The position numbers were made by a program, and so were the translations under genes. Below the pieces are notes generated by a model, which did no database searches, had not been told where the DNA came from, and was given only the letters and a program-made list of their open reading frames with translations. Shown here piece after piece: positions 58,451-64,000 of a stretch of 64,000 nt of DNA. Positions within the stretch are counted from its first letter, which is position 1; every line of letters starts with the position of its first letter. This DNA comes from Nicotiana tabacum (lineage: Eukaryota; Streptophyta; Magnoliopsida; Solanales; Solanaceae), in the NCBI RefSeq assembly GCF_000715075.1, contig NC_134102.1, positions 44,835,348 through 44,899,347 of the forward strand. The letters run 5' to 3'.

Positions 58451-59469
58451 GTAAGGTACCATTGGACAGTGCATATAAGTACTCTATTTCGGACTTTGAG
58501 TTATTTTATCACATTTTTAGTTATAGAGCTTGGATTTGGGAAATTTTGGAAGAAATTTTCACGATTTGGATTGTGGTAAGTATTCTTGACTCGGGTTTGT
58601 TTATTTCACATGATTCCATCGTTGATTTTTGCATTTGATTGATGAATTTAAAAGAGGAATTGGAGGTTTTTGTATAAACTTTTCTAAAGTAAATAATTGA
58701 GTTTTGAACATCGATTCGAAGTCAGAATTGGATAAAATGGGTATGGTTGGACTCATATTCGAATGGGTTATCGAAAATTATGAGTTTTATCGTGTTCCGA
58801 GGTGCGAGACTCGAGTTGACGTTTTAGTTGACTTTGGGTATTTGATTAAAGATTCGACTATTTTCGTTTAGGTTTGTTTTCTACGGAACTATTTGATGTT
58901 TTTGTGTTATTTTTGCCTAGTTTCGAGTCGTTCGGAGGTCGATTCGTGTAGGATCACGCTTCTAGAGTATTGTTTTGACTTTCTTGAGGTAAGTATTTTA
59001 CCTAAAGTTGGTTGAGGCATTAGTTTCCAGAGTTATTTGTGATAGCTACGCGTTATGAGTGGCACATATGTGTAGGGCTAAGCCCATGTGCGTGCACCGG
59101 GGTATTAACCATACTCGGGGTAGTGTTTAGGCTATTATATACCTTGAATTGATTGGTAAGCTTCATGTTGTGATATTTCTCTTATCTGTAACCTTGTTGT
59201 GAGCTATTTAAGCCATGTTTGAGGTTACATAGAGGTTAATCTCCAGATTAAACCTGCTAGTTGCAATTTTGTGATGTATTTACCTGATTTGAGCTATGAT
59301 ATCACACTTCCACATGCATGCACCTTAGCAAGTCACTTATACCAGTCCAGGAGTACAAAATTTAATGTTCTTTGATCATGTACATGTATTCCTGCATATC
59401 TGTTTTATGTGTGATATGGATTGGACTAGTACCATGTAAGCATGCAAGGCGGATTTTGATATTGTACAT

Positions 59470-59735
59470 GTGACCACGCCGAGCAGATTATGATATTGTG
59501 CATGTGACCATGTCGGGCAGATTATGATACTATGCATGTGGCCACGCCCAGCAAATTGTGATATTGTGCCTGTGACCACGCTGGGAGGATTGTGTTGAGC
59601 TTGTGACCACACCAGGCGGATTGTGTTTTTGTGCATGTGACCACACCGGACGGATTGTGTTAGCCTGTGACCACGCCACGCGACTTCTTGATATTGAGTG
59701 TGTGACCACATCGGGCAGATTATAAAATTCACATG
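59470..59735 (+). repeat. Eight-unit tandem array in L LTR
   Basis: gtgaccacgcc-type units start at about 59470, 59504, 59539, 59572, 59603, 59637, 59666 and 59702, spaced 29-36 bp. The short minus-strand reading frames through it (59376-59801) are repeat products, not genes. Confidence 0.88.
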
Positions 59736-60654
59736 AGTTTTCCATGCGATTGATATTATTAACACGTGAGTTGTCCTTGCAGCGTGTAGATATGGATCCA
59801 TCCCCCTAGGGTCACCCTGTTATGTTCCTTCTTGATAGTGTACATGCGGATTGTGATAAACCAACGGATTTCTGGTTGATGTGAGCTCTGGGAGAGTTGG
59901 TTATTGGTATGGTTCGGTTACTGAGATTATGATGTCGGGATGAGAACCGTGATGTGATTTCTATTTGAATCGAATTGCGCGCTGTAATTGATTGTTATTT
60001 GGTTGTTTCATTTCATCTTTACTTGCAATTTTCTTGGCTGTTTACCCGATTTATTTGCATACCTTCTTTATATGATGGATTTTTGATTGAGCAGAATACG
60101 CTAAGAAAATTGTGAGCACCAAGGTAGTTTTATCTGTGATATCATGATTTGACCATATTTCTTTTCTATACTTTTGGAATTTATAAACTTGTACAAGTGA
60201 TTGGCGAGTATCATTTATAATTATTGCTTACATTACCTCGCCGAGATCAATATGATACTTTCTGAGTACGTAGGGTCAGTTGTACTCATACTACACTTCT
60301 GCACCTTGTGTGCAGATCTTGAAGTTGAGATGATGTGGATGACGGGAGCTGGCAATGAAGATGTACTTGCATTTCGGATATAACTACCCCTTAGCCTTGG
60401 TAGTTTTAGAATCGAATCTTGTTTATGTATATTTCAAACATGTGTTGTATTTATTTTTATACGAGCTTGTAAATCTAAGTCTTAGTGGCTCACGACTTGT
60501 ACTAACAATTCTTGGGTTATTGTATGAAATTACAGATATTTAATTTATTGACTTCTTATCATTTCATTAGAGTTGTATTGATTGGTATCTGGCTTACCTA
60601 GCGGATCGGGTTAGGTGCCATTACGACTAGATAGATTTTGGGGTAATGATAAGT

Positions 60655-60666
60655 TGGTATCAGAGC
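60655..60666 (+). other. Primer binding site (tRNA-Met type) of L
   Basis: tggtatcagagc starts 4 bp after the LTR end. It is followed by tcta as in C, supporting common ancestry of the leader. Confidence 0.88.
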
Positions 60667-63600
60667 TCTATGTTTATAGGTTCTAAAGATCATGAGTAAG
60701 TGTCTAGTAGAGTCTTGCGGATTTATATGATGACGTCCATACTTATCTTCAAGAGGCTACAAGGCATGTAGGAGAATATTCTCATCTTTCTTTCTTATCA
60801 TGCGATATTTATTCAGCTTGAAGCGTATCTCTTTGAATTCCTTCCACTCACTCGTATGTTATGTTGAGCACTCAGTATCAACTGTGCATTGACGGCTGGT
60901 GATGTCATGGATGAGGTGCGAGATGTGTTTTCTATGTTTTAGATATAGGCCAGTCTCGAGGCTTTGAGGCCAGGTTTAGACTGCAGCTTGGCCTCAGTTG
61001 TTTCAGTTGTGTGAGTATGTGCATTTGGACTTATATATCCGTTAGTATCCCTAGGAGTAGGATGGATGACTCTGTGAGTAGTTGGATAGTTATATGATGC
61101 GTATAATATGACTGCATGATGTTTAGATAGTTTGGGTGTGACAAGAAGAATTTTGCTTTGGATGTGAAAGGATTATGGATGATTGATTTTTGTTTTGATA
61201 TGTTGTACAGTCTTGAAATATGAGGGTGTTGAGGGATCTTTCAGATGTACATTTGTGGAAAGAAGTAGATTCTTACGTCTTGATGACTAGTTCATACTCG
61301 GGAGGATTTAGCGATTGCATAGTGGTTGCGGCCACGATGGGGTCATAGAGAGGTGCCAGTTTGAGGCTGAGCAAGTGGGTTGTCACCTACGGGATAATCT
61401 ACGAATGTGTGATCCTCATGATGTTTTCTGTGGAGAGTTTTCCTTCTACCAGTAGGACGTGTATCTACTACGATTTGTGTTCGGGTCATTTGAGGAAGTT
61501 CTCACGACTGTCATGAGGATGTAGATGCACTTAGGAGAAGATTTGAGGTATTCTATGGCTAGTGCTACGAGATCATATGAAGAGTTTGGTTGAATTTCAG
61601 TGCGGGATTATGACAGTTATGGAGTAAGGGTATTGTGGGTTATCGGATATTATGTTTTATGGCTTCGAGCCAAATGGGGAAGTCTCCTATTGACGATTAG
61701 ATTGCATGGTTATGTGTTATGTTGGTTTCTCTATGAGGCATATTTGAGGATTAGTTGTGACTTGAAGAGGTTGATTTCGGGGATGGCTCGAGTAAGGAAG
61801 TTTCTGGATGCATGATGTATTACACTTTATGGATATATGAAAATCTTGGAGTGATCTGGATTTGCTATTTGTGGTAGATGTAGTGTGCTAGGAGAAGGGA
61901 TTCGTTCGGTTGATTAGAAGTAGGGTTACATCTTTAGGTGATTGCGTGATAATGGAGCGTAGATCATTCGGCTCGCGTTGGCGGTGCATTAGAGATTAGA
62001 ATAGAGTGGGTGACTCTCGAAAAACTTCTAATGAGTTCAAGATTGATATGTGGTATACGAGGATTTTTCGGATTTGTAAACGACCAGGATCTGAGAATTG
62101 CATGGGATGATGTTGGGATTTGCATTTTTCTGTATCATTATAGATTCTATGTTTCAGTGTCAACGAGATTAAGGAAACAACTTCAGATTCACAGAAGGTC
62201 TCTTCAGAGTGGGTATCTCGATTACGGAATTTTTTGGTTCTTAAGAGGGAATACAGTAACTTATGGGGTTTAGGATGACGTGGTTTCATGAGAGGATATC
62301 TTGTGGTGAGCTTGGGATTAAGGATCATAGTGCACTGCAAGAAGAAGTGTTAACTTGAAGGCAATCCGAGGGAATTCAAAGATATGGGTCAGCTTGGTAG
62401 TGGTTTAGATTAGCATAGTAATATAAGTGATCTGTTTCTTCGGTGGTGAGACTCTACATGTGTTTTGTGGCAATACTCTTGGGCTTGGCAATCTATGTGA
62501 CTTGATTGAGTTAGAGGAATTCAGTTCTGCTGGCTTGTTTATGTGCAAATGGGTTTCAAAGAGTTCTCGATGATTTCGACACGGCTTGGCAAAGATGTTT
62601 TCTAAAGGCATGGGGAGTTTATTGTGCATTGTGAGTTTCTCCTAGATGGGGCAAGTGGAAGGCTTATGGCTGACAGAATGTGTATCATGTGTGTGATTCA
62701 GAGTTGATAATGGAGCACTGTGTTTTGACTTGCAGATGCTTGACTGGTATTACAGTAATCGCCCGGTTGATCGACTGCTGATGTTCAGATTTTGCTATGT
62801 GGCATGGAAGAATTATGGAAGTATTTCTCATGAGATGATTATGTATAGGGATGTGTCGGTCATTTGAGTGGTGGAGTTGGGATCGGGTATGGAGATTCTT
62901 GTATTCAAGGGATTTGAAGACTATGAGGGTTTTCAGAGGCAAATTGTTCCTTGGTTATGGATGGTGAAGGTCTGTTGAGAGGTTGACGGTGATCGTATGT
63001 GTTATGGATAGGCTATTATGGACTTTTTGGAGGTTATCTACCTATTTGGGGAGGATTAGAATTGATTTGGATGCCACTGGTAGACCTATCGAGGATGTAT
63101 ATTTTACATCGGGACGAATTTGTTTACCTAACACAGCCATGGTTGATGGGTGTGTCATCGGTAAGAGTTGACCTTATTCGTATTCTATGTGTTACTCTTC
63201 TATGCTACGATGAGTTGTGAGACTGTTGACTATTTACATAGATGATGCGATTATGTTTGGGCCTTGTGGCGGAATTAGAGCGAGATGGTTTTTGTGGTGT
63301 TGAATGGCTGATTGCGCCTAGGTTATGGTCTTCCAGTTTGTGATATGTGGTGTTACCTGTTTCTCTATGGTTATGATCATGAGCTTCACGTGTTTGTTGT
63401 TGATATGCATATGGTTGTTGATTGTGAGCATCATGGCTCAAGGTATTCCATGTGGACTGATGTTTGGATTGGATCATGCATTGCAGCGGAGTTATGATTG
63501 GGATATGATCCTTTGTGCTTATTTCGTGTGTTTTGTTTCCTTTGTGTGATGGGTTCATAGCATTGCGCTTCCTGGTGGTATCTGTTGAGATTGTGAGACG

Positions 63601-64000
63601 GTTCTCTTATTTGTTTCTCTTTCCATCACTGGTGCATTTGAGTCGTTGCTTGTTTGGTGCACGAATTGCACGGTATGTGGATTTAGGTAGTATTTGTGTG
63701 GCATGTCGGCCGAGCATCTTGTACTGTATGAGATGAGATTTTGGACCTGGAATTAGTACTATCGTATTTGATTAAGGTATGTTTGGGAGAATAATGTCAG
63801 AAGCCAGCTTATAATTTGGCAGTAGTTCTTATCGGGCGAGAGAGATCCACGACTAGTTGATCTGATGAGTGGTTATGCGTTTCAACGTGTTTCTTTCATC
63901 ATCGGGAGTGTGCGAAGGCTTAGAACAAGGTTTTATTTGATATGAGGTTTGTTACCAGTACCGAATTCGTTATTGAGTAGCTATTGTGGTCGAAAGTTAT
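60667..64000 (+). mobile_element. Interior of element L, no recognisable gene
   Basis: Colinear with C's interior throughout, e.g. 'tgtctagtagag' near 60703 matches the minus strand of C near 13843. Short frames such as 61600-61815 and 62983-63171 resemble frames of C in places (shared CVM, DL and GRP residues). The similarity shifts frame and contains stops, so I do not call a protein. Confidence 0.75.

Larger units (their letters stand above)
57438..60651 (+). mobile_element. L 5' LTR (3.2 kb)
   Basis: Starts tataatgactcgtcctgtc and ends at the block 'gggttaggtgcc' ... 'ggggtaatgata'. It contains a CpG-rich block 58150-58450, TATA (catataag, 58472-58479), a tandem array 59470-59735 and a 'gtactcatactacacttct' block near 60280. 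It is colinear with the C 3' LTR in reverse. Confidence 0.88.
57438..64000 (+). mobile_element. Element L: giant-LTR element, second copy, open at window edge
   Basis: 5' LTR 57438-60651, primer site at 60655, interior to the window end. Same family as C by LTR, primer site and colinear interior. By comparison with C, the interior should continue about 500 bp beyond 64000 to a polypurine tract, followed by a 3' LTR of about 3.2 kb. No coding motif was found. Confidence 0.85.

Noticed and set aside
59376..59801. Minus-strand frame of 141 codons
   Set aside because: It is the L LTR tandem array read in one frame; repeat-driven, with no equivalent in C.

Overview
The window looks like intergenic DNA from a large plant genome, most likely a solanaceous dicot. 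The LTR start/end motifs and chromovirus polyproteins resemble those I know from Nicotiana, but that attribution is from memory and is not proven here. I found no intact host gene, tRNA, rRNA or CRISPR array. Nearly everything is LTR retrotransposon, mostly Ty3/gypsy, nested several layers deep and heavily broken.

Layout. 1-1711: minisatellite and diverged repeats. 1712-3572: 3' end of a minus-strand chromovirus (A), interrupted by the 5' LTR, gag and protease of plus-strand chromovirus B (3573-6782). B is cut by element C (6783-15029, minus), a giant-LTR element with 3.2 kb LTRs and a 3.9 kb interior without recognisable gag-pol. 15159-16494: a miniature copia-like element. 16680-55284: a Tourist/PIF-like MITE of about 780 bp, split after 64 bp by 37.8 kb of inserted DNA (E, 16744-54561). 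E is itself a single LTR of about 3.5 kb that received two insertions with perfect 5 bp target duplications. The first is composite F/G (18810-29035, TSD tgtta), an Athila/Tat-type gag-protease element joined tail-to-tail to an inverted relative. The second is chromovirus K (29607-53690, TSD tttgt). K contains an inverted LTR pair (H, 31325-33954), a solo LTR with mismatched flanks (Z, 34760-37327), its own pol remnant (called D, 37328-43565, with a 3.07 kb solo LTR in RNase H) and a nearly complete chromovirus J (43566-52879). 55288-57437: AT-rich spacer with an hAT-like MITE. 57438-64000: the 5' LTR and most of the interior of a second giant-LTR element (L), running off the window and colinear with C.

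No coding unit is functional. Each gag/pol carries nonsense codons, many one transition from a sense codon, plus frameshifts, and several have lost catalytic residues. The genes therefore do not form a working system; the value of the window is its insertion history. The best candidates for something unusual are (1) the F/G composite, bounded by two outward-facing U3 ends yet flanked by a perfect target duplication, (2) the near-palindromic LTR-LTR pair H from the same family, (3) the coding-free giant-LTR family C/L, and (4) an LTR layout shared across families: a CpG-rich block just upstream of the TATA box and a small tandem array further downstream.

All homologies were judged by eye from motifs and from comparing copies inside the window. 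Boundaries marked by TG...CA ends, TSDs, PBS or PPT should be good to a few bases; others are approximate.
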